From: Apium graveolens
Lineage: Eukaryota; Streptophyta; Magnoliopsida; Apiales; Apiaceae
DNA: 64,000 bases
NCBI RefSeq assembly: GCF_009905375.1
Contig: NC_133653.1
Location: 53,771,704 to 53,835,703, forward strand
Direction of reading: 5' to 3'
Position numbers and translations under genes: made by a program. Shown in pieces: positions 46,337-58,364 of this stretch. The first letter of the stretch is position 1; every line of letters begins with the position of its first letter. The notes beneath the pieces were generated by a model. The model was not told the origin of the DNA. It searched no databases and saw nothing but the letters and a program-made list of their open reading frames with translations.

Positions 46337-46606
46337 TTATTTCTTCTTCTGACTCTCTACAAAAAGAATAGTGAGTCGAATGATTCGCTCTTGTTGGCGG
46401 AGAGCTTCCAGCCTTTCTTCTTCCAATCGCTCCAGATGGCGATGGTAGTCCATGTAAAAGAACAGGAGGTGTGTGAGAACCTCCTGGGGAACCGAGTCCC
46501 AAATCTCATCAGGAATGACAGGCACGTGACATTCCTGCTGCCAGTCCTCACAGCTCAACTCCATGTTGAAGGTCTCATAGTTTAAAAACATATTGTAGTT
46601 AACCAT
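46337..46606 (-). CDS. small 89-residue ORF, copy B
   Basis: Intact, same length and start as 3956-4225. Differences include C-A-D to C-E-D, HVTTIPDE to HVPVIPDE and a RHAIL to RLTIL change near the end. The helical HLERLEEERLEALRQQERI block is identical. Changes are mostly conservative, and no stop has appeared although the surrounding frames have at least four. Function unknown; small, charged, probably helical. A nucleic-acid or Gag-binding partner is possible from the basic tail, but this is a guess. Confidence 0.6.
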   Translation of the reverse strand: MVNYNMFLNYETFNMELSCEDWQQECHVPVIPDEIWDSVPQEVLTHLLFFYMDYHRHLERLEEERLEALRQQERIIRLTILFVESQKKK

Positions 46607-46683
46607 GGTTGTGTTGATATGAAGGAAAAGAGAGTGAGTATGTGAGAAAAGAAATGATGTGTAGGCTGATGTGAGGTGATGGT

Positions 46684-46690
46684 TTATATA
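46684..46690 (-). promoter_or_regulatory. putative TATA box of the small ORF, copy B
   Basis: TATATAA on the minus strand, 77 nt before the ATG. Matches 3874-3880 of copy A. Confidence 0.5.
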
Positions 46691-48037
46691 AGCAATAGAA
46701 TGCCAGGAGACGCGAGGATAATTTAATGCAGACAGGTAGAAATAATTCTACCTCATCTCCCTAGACTGGGAAGAAGAAAAACAGTCATTGGAAGTGTGAA
46801 ACAGGGTTTAATGCGCACAAGAAACAAGTAAATATTATTGTGCATGGACGTGTTCCACTAACCCTAATTATATTGACTGTTAATATTCCACCCAAACATA
46901 TTCTGAATTAAAATACGACTGTTGCAGATTTTAACCACAAATAAGTCAAGTAAAGAATCAGAATTTAATATTAGCACTTAGACTTATATCAGAACTTATC
47001 AGTCATCAGAACATGATTTCTTAACTCAAAACGTGAATGCCTATCTTCGTAATTCTTCACACAAATTCTGATGTTGATTCTTCAGAACTTAATCATCAGA
47101 ACTTCCATTAGAACTTGTCCTCAGAATTTATGCAATCTGACACATAAACTGTACATCTAAAACAACATTGAACGCCACAGTAATTTTCATCATTCATATG
47201 GAGTGTAAGTGTGTGCATTAAGCAAAATATCAGACAAAGAGTAAAGTCTGATTCACTTCAGTATATCTTAGAAATAAGGCATAACTAAGAACTTTACTAA
47301 AAATCTGTCATTATTCTGAAGTTTACTTTTGAATGAGTTCATGCATGAGTCCACCTCAACTGTTTTGTGCTTATTTTATGCATCTTTTGAAATTCCATTA
47401 TACAGTGGCTTCTCAGTGTAAGTGAGTCACGACTGCTTATCAGAATTTATGCTATTATCAGTGTATTTCTCCAGTAATCATAGAGTGTGAAAAGTCACCA
47501 AGAAAAATAATTATTTGCTTTTTTGATGCATATTACTTAATACCAGCAATGTACTTGGGTCGTCCCTTCCACATTTTTACTCTAGATCTCAAAGGAGTAC
47601 CTGATTTTTATTCTCTTTTCTTTTACTTTTTCTTTTGATGAGTGAGGTTTATCAGCACTTAGTACATCCATCAGATTTACTAACATCAGAACTTAACAGA
47701 TGAGAAGTATTATTCTAGTTTTTGACTTAGTAATAAGATAGACAAAGTAAACGTGACTAAGCTCAATATCAGAATTTGCTTGTGTCAATAGATTTCCACA
47801 TAAATAATTATTGCTAACATGGGATCTCTAGTATGTTAAAGACTACTAGGTCAGCATCTAGCACAGTTATCCTCATAGGATGGAATAGTCACAAAAACAG
47901 TCAGTTCACTATCAGAGTTTAGAAATTCACATCAGACAACAATCAGTACTTAAACAATTTTCAGTTAAGCACAGAATACACAAAGAGAGTAATTTATGTA
48001 AATACTGATCATAAAGTCTGATGCATCAGAATAAAAA
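46691..48037 (-). other. copy B post-pol spacer with AAGTTCTGAT motifs
   Basis: No gene. Matches 2531-3873 of copy A. Plus-strand ATCAGAACTT and ATCAGAATTT forms recur (about 46990, 47007, 47095, 47450, 47690), the same orientation relative to the element as in copy A. Confidence 0.75.
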
Positions 48038-51000
48038 CTAAGCAGATTTAGAGAAAGAACCTGAAACCATTCCAAGTTCATTTACCAATCTTGTAAAAGT
48101 AGCTTCACACAGTGGTTTTGTGAAGATATCTGCTAGTTGTTGATCTATTGAAACAAAGTGTAATTCCACTGTACCTTCATCCACATGTTCCCTTATGAAG
48201 TGGTACCTAATGTTGATATGCTTTGTCATTGAGTGTTGAACTGGATTACCTGTCATAGCAATAACACTTTGATTATCACAGTATATAGGGATTTTAAAAT
48301 ATGTTAACCCATAATCCAGTAAATGATTCTTCATCCAAAGAATCTGTGCACAGCAGCTTCCTGCAGCAATATATTCTGCTTCTGCAGTTGATGTGGAAAT
48401 TGACTTTTGTTTCTTGCTAAACCAAGAAACCAATCTGCCTCCAAGAAATTGACAGCTTCCACTTGTGCTTTTTCTGTCAATTTTGCAACCTGCAAAATCT
48501 GCATCTGAGTAACCTATTAGTTTAAAATCTGATTCCCTGGGATACCACAATCCCAGATCAGCTGTTCCCTTAAGATACTTGAAAATTCTTTTCACAGCTG
48601 TTAAGTGAGGTTCTCTTGGATCTGCTTGAAATCTTGCACAAAGACAGGTAGCATACATGATATCAGGTCTACTAGCAGTTAGATAGAGTAGAGAGCCAAT
48701 CATACCTCTGTAATCAGTAATATCTACTGATTTACCAGTATCCTTACCTAGTTTTGTTGCAGTGGCCATGGGAGTGGATGCACTTGAACAATCTTGCATT
48801 CCAAATTTCTTCAGCAAATTTCTGGTGTACTTGGTTTGACAAATAAAAGTGCCTTCTTCATTCTGCTTGACTTGAAGTCCCCGAAAATAGCTAAGTTCCC
48901 CCATCATACTCATTTGATATCTTGACTGCATCAGTTTGGCAAACTTCTTGCAAAGTCTGTCATTTGTAGAACCAAATATGATATCATCAACATATATCTG
49001 AACCAGAAGTAAGTCTTTTCCATGGTTGAGGTAGAACAGTGTTTTGTCTATAGTTTCTCTGTTAAATCCACTTTCCAGAAGAAACTGAGCTAAAGTCTCA
49101 TACCATGCTCTTGGAGCTTGCTTAAGGCCATAAAGTGCTTTGTCAAGCCTGTAGATATGATTAGGATATTTGGGATCTACAAAGCCTGGAGGTCGTTCAA
49201 CATATACTTCCTCATCCAATTCTCCATTGAGAAAAGCACTTTTCACATCCATTTGAAAGACAGTAAACTTTTTGTGAGCAGCATAAGCCAAAAATATCCT
49301 TATGGCTTCCAATCTAGCAACTGGTGCAAATGTTTCATCATAATCAATTCCTTCCTATTGAGAATATCCTTTTGCAACCAACCTTGCCTTATTCCTTGTA
49401 ATTATGCCATCACTATCAGTTTTGTTTCTGAATACCCACTTTGTACCAACAACAGATCTGTTCTTTGGTCTTGGCACTAGGGTCCAGACTTTGTTTCTTT
49501 CAAATTCATTTAACTCTTCCTGCATTGCTTGCACCCAATCAGCATCTTGAAGAGCTTCTTCCACTTTCTTTGGTTCAGTCTGAGAAAGAAAAGAATTGTA
49601 AAGACATTCACTTGAAGTAGCTATTCTAGTTCTGACACCTGCATCAGGATTTCCAATTATTAAGTCAGGTGTATGTGATTTAGTCCACTTCCTTGCAGAT
49701 GGAAGGTTTTCTCTAGAACTGGATGCTCCCCCATGATCCATGCTATCTTCATCAACATTTTTTGATGCTCCCCTTAAAACTATATTCTCTGAGTTGGATC
49801 CTTCAGTATTTAAGTTTTCAGAACTATCAGAACTTGGCTTATCAGAACTTGACGAATCAGAACTTGAAGAGCCAGTTGTATGTTCTGATGCTTCTTGAGA
49901 TGTGGTTGGATCTGGAGTATGCTCCCCCTGCATAGGTGCATCTTCCTTTGGCATAGTCACCACAGTTTCAATAACATCAGAGTTTAATCCATCGGAGTTT
50001 GCAGTATCAGGATTTAGACTATCAGGAGTTTCAGTATCAGAATTTAAGTCTTCATTTTCAAATCTCAGCTGATCGTGATCATTGAAATCTTCAAGTCCAG
50101 TAATCTTCTTATCATCAAAAGAGACATTGATAGATTCCATGACCACTCTTGTTCTCAAGTTATAGACTCTGTAGGATTTTGTGGAAAGTGGATATCCAAC
50201 AAAGATTCCTTCATCAGCTTTTAGATCAAATTTGGATAGATGTTCAGGGTGAGTCTTAAGAACAAAACATTTGCATCCAAATACATGAAAATACTTCAGA
50301 TTTGGCTTCTTTTTCTTCACCATCTCATATGGTGTCTTTCCTTGCTTGTTAATGAGTGTTGCATTCTGAGTAAAACAAGCAGTCTGCACAGCTTCAGCCC
50401 AGAAATAGGTTGGAAGCTTTGCTTCATCAAGCATTGTACGTGCAACTTCAATGAGAGTTCTATTCTTTCTTTCAACAACTCCATTTTGCTGTGGTGTTGC
50501 AGGAGCAGAAAATTCCTTCTTGATTCCATGGTTTTCGCAGAACTCTTCCATTATCAAATTCTTGAACTAAGTACCATTATCACTTCTTAGTATCTTCACA
50601 GAATCTTTGACCAATTTATCCAGTTGCCTGACATGATCAATCAAGATAGATGCAGTTTCACTTTTTGTGTGCAAGAAATACACCCATGTGTATCTGGTGA
50701 ACTCATCCACTATGACCATAGCATATTTCTTCTTTGCAATAGACATGACATTGACTGGACCAAAAGATCAACATGTAGTAGGTGATAAGGCTCAAGAATT
50801 GATGATTCAGTCTTGCTCTTGAATGAGGATTTCCTTTGTTTAGCCTTCTGACAAGAATCACAAAGGCCATCAGGAGCAAATACTGACTTTGGCAGTCCTC
50901 TCACAAGATCTTTCTTGACTAGTTTATTTATATTGTTGAAATTTAAATGAGAGAGTTTCTTTTGCCAATTCCAGCTTTCTTCAATTGATGCTCTACTCAT

Positions 51001-51387
51001 CAAACAGATTGCAGAACCATTAGTACTTGTTGAAAGTTTGGCTTCATAAATGTTACCACGCCTGTATCCTTGCAGAACAACTTTGCTTGTAGATGTACTT
51101 ACAACTTCGCAGTGTTCTTCAAAGAAATCCATATGATAACCTCTGTCACAGATTTGACTAACACTCAGCAGATTGTGTTTAAGTCCTGAGACCAGAGCTA
51201 CTTCTTTAATGATGACATTCCCAAGATTGATATTGCCATATCCCAATGTTTTTCCAATGTTGTCATCTCCATAAGAAACACTTGGGCCAGCCTTCTCCAC
51301 AAAGTCTGATAGCAGGGCTTTATTTCCAGTCATATGTCCTGAACATCCACTGTCCAGAACTAGGATGTTTTTCCTGTTGCCCTGCAA
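48038..51387 (-). pseudogene. pol: copia pol of copy B: protease, integrase, reverse transcriptase, RNase H
   Basis: Protease DSGCSGHMTG is near 51355-51325. The integrase zinc region follows (LSHLNFNNINKL, CDSCQKAKQRK), but the expected first His reads Gln (WNWQKKLSHL). A frameshift lies near 50770. The DDE region has DNGT then a TAG at 50567-50569 in place of Glu. After the linker, a TAG at 49355-49357 separates it from RT. RT has YVDD at 48983-48994; RNase H has GYSDADFAG and [11 protein letters not shown]; the end is GSFSKSA with TAG at 48038-48040. Copia order (integrase before RT) is clear. The RT-RNase H frame of 424 codons is uninterrupted. Confidence 0.93.
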
Positions 51388-51515
51388 TTACAAAGACCAC
51401 TAATGATTAGTTTTAAGGACCCATAATTGCTTGGATCCTTTGGCCTTATTAAGTTTGTTAACATTTGCAGTGGATTTAGCATCAGAGTTTATGTTAACAT
51501 TTTTCTTATCAGAAT

Positions 51516-53722
51516 TTACACTATCAGACTTTGAATCAGACTTACACTAGAAGGAACAATGCTAACTTTCTTTAAGGAAGGTTTTATTTGATAATAATCA
51601 AAGTACAGATTATGATATTCCTTACAAGTATAAATGGAATGCCATAAACTACCACAATGAAAATAAGGATTTTGTGGCTTATATCTAACAGACTGACTCT
51701 TAACTCCTGACTTTGAAGGTAAGGAGTTTATGTTCTTATGCTTCCTGCAAAAAGAAGCCAAATGGTTAGAACTTCCACAGTTATGACATGTTTTTCTAGG
51801 AGCATCAGGAACAGGCTTATAATCATTGCTTTTATTCACACCTTCCTTTCCATTCCTATTTTTCCTAGGTGATTTTACCTTGTTTGCATTCTTAACATCT
51901 TTCAGCTTATGCTTAAGCTGCTTCTCTGTCATTAAGCCTACGTTTACTTCAGTTATCTTTTCCTGTTTTACTTTGTCAGAAGTTAATTCCTTTTTAACTT
52001 CTGATTTCTCATTATCAGACTTTACAGCTACAAACTTAACAGGCTTTAACTTAGATTTTTGATTAACAACTATAGGCTTAATTTCTACAGTTCCTTTATC
52101 ATTCTTGTCATCTCCATAACCTAAGCCTCTTTCCAGTTTTCACTACTTAACAAATTCTGAGTTGTTTTTCCAGAGTTAGTCCAAGTCCTGATAATCTCTC
52201 TTTCATTTTCTAACTCAGCTTTTAGAGATTCATTCATTTTAAGCACTTCATCCCTAACAAAGAAAGCATCATCTCTATCTTTCTGAGTTTGATGGAACAT
52301 AACTAACTCTTTTTCTAAATAATCATTCCTCTTTTTACAAGCAAGATTTTCAGAAGTTAATCTTTCACATGTTAAAGTTTGATCTCTATAGCTAATGAAC
52401 ATGGTTTTAAGATATCTTCTCAACTCATTAATATCATCAGTATGAAAGGCATAAGTAGTTTGACGTACCTTTAACTCAGCAGCTTCAGAACTGCTTTCAG
52501 CATTTGCCATTAAGGCATAATTCTCCTCAGTTTCAGAATTTGAGGTGTCTGTCTAGCTTTTCTTCTTTGTGACAAGAGCCTTGCCTTTGTCACTCTTCAC
52601 TTTCTTGCAATCAGGAGATATGTGGCCTTTCTCACCACAATTGTAACATTTGACATTTGTGTAATCTCCTCTGTCAGACTTTCCTCCTTTACCTTCAGAT
52701 TTTCTGAAATTCTACTTATCATAACTTGCACCTCTCCTGGAAAACTTCTTTCCCTTCCTGAACTTCCTGTATGCAATCTTCGTGATTCCTTTCACCATAA
52801 GAGCACATAGCTTCATCATCTCTTCATCAGCATCCGTCTCAGGCAAGCTTTCAGATTCTGAGTCATCATCACTATCAGAACTTGATGACTCGGTATCAGA
52901 CTTTGTGAAGAGAACTTTACCCTTGCCTTTCATTGAGGTAGCTGCCTTGGGGGATTCTTCTTCAGCCTTAAGAGCAACTGTCCTTGACTTTCCTCCTTTC
53001 CTCTTGCTTCTTTGTTCCATCTCAAGTTCATCAGTCTTGAGCATCCCATAAATTTCTTCAAGAGTCATTTCATCAAGATTATAGTTGTCTCTTATTGTTG
53101 TTGCCTTCAAATCCCAGCTTTCAGGAAGAGCCAACAGGAATTTAAGGTTTGAATCTTCAAGATCATACTCCTTATCAACCAGTGACAAATCATTCAAGAG
53201 TTTAACAAATCTATCATATAAATCAGTCAATGACTCATTATCCTTTGAGTCAAAGTGTTCATACTCTTGAGTGAGTATTGTCTTCCTGTTTTTCTTAATC
53301 GTATCAGTTCCCTGACATCTTGTTTCCAAGGCATCCCATATCTCATTTGCAGTCTTGCAGTTTATTACCCTGTTTGACATTACATTATCAATGGCACTAT
53401 CCAGTAAGTGTCGTACCTTAGCATCCTTAGCAATTGATGCGATATCTTCAGCAGTGTAGTCACTCTTCTCCTTTGGTACTGACTTTGCTGCTTCACCTGC
53501 AACTGCAACAGCGAGCTTGGTTGGTTTGTGAGGCCCATCCTTGATTCTATCAAGATATTCTGGATCTGTAGCTTCCAGAAACATAGTCATCCTCACCTTC
53601 CATATGGGATATTCAGATGGTCTCAATATGGGAACTCTAATAGCCTCATATCGGCTATGGATTTGTGTCTTTGGAGGTTCTTCAGTTTTGGTGGGCTTAG
53701 TTGGAGTTTCTACTTCAGACAT
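51516..53722 (-). pseudogene. gag: copia gag of copy B
   Basis: Starts MSEVETPTKPTKTEEPPKTQ 41 nt after the PBS. The first 336 codons contain the copia gag core (YPIWKVRMTMFLEATDPEYL, NEIWDALETRCQG, SLTDLYDRF). A TAG at 52712-52714 precedes zinc knuckle 1 (CYNCGEKGHISPDC, 52607-52648), and a further TAG is at 52553-52555. A coiled-coil-like segment (ELRRYLKTMFI, LEKELVMFHQTQKDRD) follows to 52121, then a frameshift near 52135. A second knuckle, CHNCGSSNHLASFC, is at about 51748-51789, and a third has lost its first Cys (YFHCGSLWHSIYTC). Long gag with extra zinc knuckles and a coiled coil is typical of Sireviruses. Confidence 0.9.
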
Positions 53723-53763
53723 GATTGTTTTTGGATCTTAAACTGTTTGTGTGTTAACAGATA

Positions 53764-53776
53764 GGCTCTGATACCA
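53764..53776 (-). promoter_or_regulatory. primer-binding site of copy B
   Basis: Minus-strand TGGTATCAGAGCC, complementary to initiator Met tRNA, two bases (AG) inside the 5' LTR. Standard for copia elements. Confidence 0.95.
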
Positions 53777-53778
53777 CT

Positions 53779-54384
53779 TGTTAGGTCACACACACTGTAG
53801 AGGGGGGTGAATACAGTGTATAGTACAATCAAATCGAACTCTAATAACTTAAATAACAGAAAACAAACTTTATTCAAAACAAAAACCTCTGTTACAGTAT
53901 GGAACTGTCCTCTCTCAGTGATGAACAAATATCACGAGAGCTGCTAGGGTTACAATGAATAATCTTCTCGATAATGATAACACTTATAGTATAAACCCTA
54001 TGTCTGTGTTTATATACTACACAGTTACAAGATAATCGCTAATTGATATGGAATATAATTCTGCTTCCTACAATATATCAATCAGATATCTTTTCTTCCA
54101 AGTATTCTATTCTTCATAGAATTCCTTCTTCATACATATCTCTTCTTACATTTGTCTTGATCTTCTTTTCCTTTCAATCAGCTGCCTTCCTTATCTGAAC
54201 GTTTCCCTTAAGTCCTGATATTATCTTTTGAGAAATATCTCCTGAACCTTAAGTACTGATGACTTAAATTCTGACTTCAGTATAAGTGTTGATTTCAGTT
54301 AAGTACTGATTTGTCCTGTTTAAGTAAGATCTGAAAACTAAACATAAATCATATTAGACATGACATTATCAAATATATCTAACA
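53779..54384 (-). repeat. 5' LTR of copy B
   Basis: 606 bp, TGTTAG...CTAACA. Differs from the 3' LTR by about 20 substitutions and one G-run indel. TATA complement near 54009-54016. Confidence 0.95.
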
Positions 54385-54919
54385 GTAATATGGAGTAACG
54401 AGAAGTTACTTGCCTCAATCACGTAAACAGATAATTTAAATTAGAACACACAATCAATCCTTAGCATCCCATCAAATACGGCACATCTAAAATCTCGATC
54501 TTCTCCGCGATTCCAATTCTGACCAGATCCATATTTTCACTTTTTGACCCTCTAAACAATGTTTTCTTGGAAAACACGAAACACGAAAGTTGTAGAGAAC
54601 GAAAAGATCTTTCCGAAATGTCCAGAATCATCGAATTCTGAATTACGAAGAATTTTCTACGAATTTTACAAGACAACTGATTTTTGTGTACAAAGCCCTA
54701 CGAATTTTTAATAATTAAAACGAGGAGGACGGATAGGATCTATTTATAATGATACAAAACCCTATATCTTAACCTACAGGTTATTCATATTAGAATTGGA
54801 TCCAAATTTTAGGCCCAATAGTCTAATCCAATTTTAAAACCTAGTCCTTATCTAATTTTAATCCTTTTTATTCTATTATTTTTTATTAATCGAATTCTAA
54901 AAAATTACGGGATATTACA
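54385..54919 (-). repeat. array LTR2, right part
   Basis: Resumes at GTAATATGGAG after copy B and ends GATATTACA. With the left part it totals about 1,462 bp, the same as LTR3-5. Confidence 0.9.
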
Positions 54920-55092
54920 TACTACCCTCCTTAAAAAGAATTTGGTCCCCAAATTCACAACAAATATATACGTCTACTCTCGCTAATATCATATAGGACA
55001 AACTTAAACTATAGTCCACAAGATCGAATCCTAGGGAATGTACTAGTCTCATAACTAACACACTCCGAAGAACAGCCTGCTCTGATACCAAC
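54920..55092 (-). other. array internal domain 2 (PBS + PPT)
   Basis: 173 bp, same as domain 1 in layout; plus-strand end ACCAAC before TGAGAC. Confidence 0.88.
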
Positions 55093-56555
55093 TGAGACAG
55101 CCTGCACTTCCGGACTATTAAATCTAAATCAAAACTAATACAAAATCCAACTTACTAATCCAAAATTTTATTACAAAGGGTACGATTACAAAAGCGCAGC
55201 TAAAGGAAGCCCAAAGGTCAATCTACTTCAATTTTAAGTCCTCGAACTCCAATGCTAACCAACTCGAGTCTTTTAGATGAAACCTGAAATATTAAAAGAA
55301 TAAGCGGAGAAGTCCATCAAGCAACTACTGTTTGACGGCTCAAAATAATATTTTAAATCTTTTTCAAAAATAGAATTTAAACATGCTTGACACATAACAC
55401 AGATCACACAAAATCACACATATATTCGACAACAAGGTGAACAAAGATCTACACGATATAATCAATAATCATAATCAAACACATTCTATAATCCACATAA
55501 TCAAAATTCTTAATCAATCAATAAATCTTAATAACAAATTCTTATCTTTAGTCCCACAGTCCTAAATCACACCTTATGCCACACTTTGCCAGTGACCGGC
55601 ATCTTATACTTTATGCCACACTTCCCAAGTGACCGGGTTCTAATTCTTATTCGATGGGGGGCTAGTTCACGTCCCTCGTCAAGTGCAACCAAAGCTTGAC
55701 AAGGGTATCGATGTGTTCCGAAACGTGCGCAAACTAGTTCTAAGTTCTAAGTATCACACTGTCCAGTGATCGGAATCTTATTCTGATACATGATTAAGAC
55801 GGGGGATTTCCGAAAAATTTGTCATCTTATTAATCACACATAACATGGCACGTTACACAATAAATACGAAGCAACGAACAATTACATACATATTCAAAAC
55901 ATGCATTCAAACAAATATTATACAATAATACGGAACAACGGATAGTCACTTACAGAACACGTAAGCAAATAAGTAATACGGAGCAACGAAAAGTTACTTG
56001 CGGAACACGTAAGCAAATAAGTAATATGGAGCAACGAGAAGTTACTTGCCTCAATCACGTAAACAGAAAATTTACATTAGAACACACAATCAATCCTAGC
56101 AACCCATCAAATACGGCACATCTAAAATCTCGATCTTCTCCGCGATTCCAATTCTGACCAGATCCTTATTTTCACTTTTTGACCCTCTAACTGATGTTTT
56201 CTTGGAAAATACAAAACACGAAAATTGTAGAGAACGAAAAGATCTTTCCGAAATGTCCAGAATCATCGAATTCCGAATTACGAAGAATTTTCTACAAATT
56301 TTACAAGACAGCTGATTTTTGTGTACAAAGCCCTATGAATTTTTAAATATTAAAACGAGGAGGACGAATATGATCTATTTATAACGATACAAAACCCTAT
56401 ATCTTAACCTACAAGTTATCCATATTAGAATTTGATCCAAATTTTAGGCCCAATAGTCTAACCCAATTTTAAATCCTAGTCCTTATCTAATTTTAATCCT
56501 TTTTATTCTATTATTCTTTTATTAATCAAATTCTAAAAAATTACAGGATATTACA
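55093..56555 (-). repeat. array LTR3
   Basis: 1,463 bp, TGAGACAGCCTG to GATATTACA. Carries the roughly 50-58 bp subrepeats (AAGTAATACGGAGCAACG) at about 55925-56060. Confidence 0.9.
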
Positions 56556-56728
56556 TACTACCCTCCTTAAAAAGAATTTGGTCCCCAAATTCACAACAAA
56601 CCTATACGTCTACTCTCGCTAATCTCCTATAGGACAAACTTAAACTATGGTCCACAAGATCGAATCCTAGGGAATGTACTAGTCCCATAACTAACACACT
56701 CCGAAGAACAGCCTGCTCTGATACCAAA
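56556..56728 (-). other. array internal domain 3 (PBS + PPT)
   Basis: 173 bp; plus-strand end ACCAAA before TGAGAC, a C to A change shared with domain 4. Confidence 0.88.
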
Positions 56729-58191
56729 TGAGACAGCCCGCACTTCCGGACTATTAAATCTAAATCAAAACTAATACAAAATCCAACTTATTAATCCAAA
56801 ATTTTATTACAAAGGGTACGATTATAAAAGTGCAACTAACGGAAGCCCAAAGGTCAATCTACTCCAATTCTAAGTCCTCGAACTCCAATGTTAACCAACT
56901 CGAGTCTTTTAGACGAAACCTGAAAAATTAAAAGAATGAGCGGCGAATCCCAGCAAGAAACTACTGTTTGACGGTTCAAAATAATATTTTTAATCTTTTT
57001 CGAAAATAAAATTTAAACATGCTTGACACATAACACAGATCACATAAAATCATAAATATATTCGACAACAAGGTGAACAAAGATCCACACGATATAATCA
57101 ATAATAATAATCAAACACATTCTATAATCCACATAATCAAAATTCTTAATCAATCAATAAATCTTAATAACAAATTCTTATCTTTAGTTCCACAGTCCTA
57201 AATCACACCTTATGCCACACTTTGCCAGTGACCGGCATCTTATACTTTATGCCACACTTCCCAAGTGACCGGGTTCTAATTTTTATTCGATGGGGGGCTA
57301 GTTCACGTCCCTCGTCAAGTGCAACCAAAGCTTGACAAGGTATCGATGTGTTCCGGAACGTCCGCAAACTAGTTCTAAGTTCTAAGTATCACATTGTCCA
57401 GTGATCGGAATCTTATTCTTATACATGATTAAGACTGGGGATTTCCGATAAATTTGTTATCTTATTAATCACACATAACATGGCACGTTCCACAATAAAT
57501 ATGGAGCAACGAACAATTACATACATATTCGAAACATGCATTCAAACAAATATTATACAATAATACGGAGAAACGGATAGTCACTTACAGAACACGTAAG
57601 CAAATAAGTAATACGGAGCAACGAAAAGTTACTTGTGGAACACGTAAGCAAATAAGTAATATGGAGCAACGAGAAGTTACTTGCCTCAATCACGTAAACA
57701 GATAATTTACATTAGAACACACAATCAATCTTTAGCAACCCATCAAATACGGCACATCTAAAATCTCGATCTTCTCCGCGATTCCAATTCTGACCAGATC
57801 CTTATTTTCACATTTTGACCCTCTAAAGGATGTTTTCTTGGAAAACATGAAACACAAAAGTTGTAGAGAACGAAAAGATCTTTCCGAAATGTTCAGAATC
57901 ATCGAATTCTGAATTACGAAGAATTTTCTACGAATTTTACAAGACAGCTAATTTTTGTGTACAAAGCCCTACGAATTTTTAATAATTAAAACGGGGAGGA
58001 CGGATATGATCTATTTATAACGATACAAAACCCTATATCTTAGCCTACAAGTTATCCATATTATAATTGGATTCAAATTTTAGGCCCAATAGTCTAACCC
58101 AATTTTAAATCCTAGTCCTTATCTAATTTTAATCCTTTTTATTCTATTATTCTTTTATTAATCGAATTCTAAAAAATTACGGGATATTACA
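56729..58191 (-). repeat. array LTR4
   Basis: 1,463 bp. Shares with LTR5 variants absent from LTR1-3, such as GCGGCGAATCCCAGCAAG and TTTAGTTCCACAG. Confidence 0.9.
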
Positions 58192-58364
58192 TACTACCCT
58201 CCTTAAAAAGAAATTGGTCCCCAAATTCACAACAAACATATACATCTACTCTCGCTAATCTCCTATAGGACAAACTTAAACTATACTCTACAAGATCGAA
58301 TCCTAGGGAATGTACTAGTCCCATAACTAACACAGTCCGAAGAACAGCCTGCTCTGATACCAAA
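58192..58364 (-). other. array internal domain 4 (PBS + PPT)
   Basis: 173 bp; same ACCAAA end as domain 3. Confidence 0.88.

Larger units (their letters stand above)
30226..54384 (-). mobile_element. Sirevirus-like Ty1/copia element, copy B (complete, with nested Athila)
   Basis: LTRs at 30226-30830 and 53779-54384, flanked by GTAAT at 30221-30225 and 54385-54389. PBS and PPT are in place. Without the 10.8 kb Athila insertion and one copy of its target duplication the element is about 13.4 kb, long for copia but usual for Sireviruses. Order on the minus strand: LTR, PBS, gag, protease, integrase, RT, RNase H, spacer, small ORF, accessory ORF, PPT, LTR. The LTRs differ at about 20 sites by my count (about 3 percent). 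All large frames are interrupted, the 89-residue frame is not. Confidence 0.95.

Noticed and set aside
54461..54676. 71-codon minus-strand frame found also at 59368-59583
   Set aside because: It lies in the array LTR and is broken in the other LTR copies; chance opening in repeated DNA.
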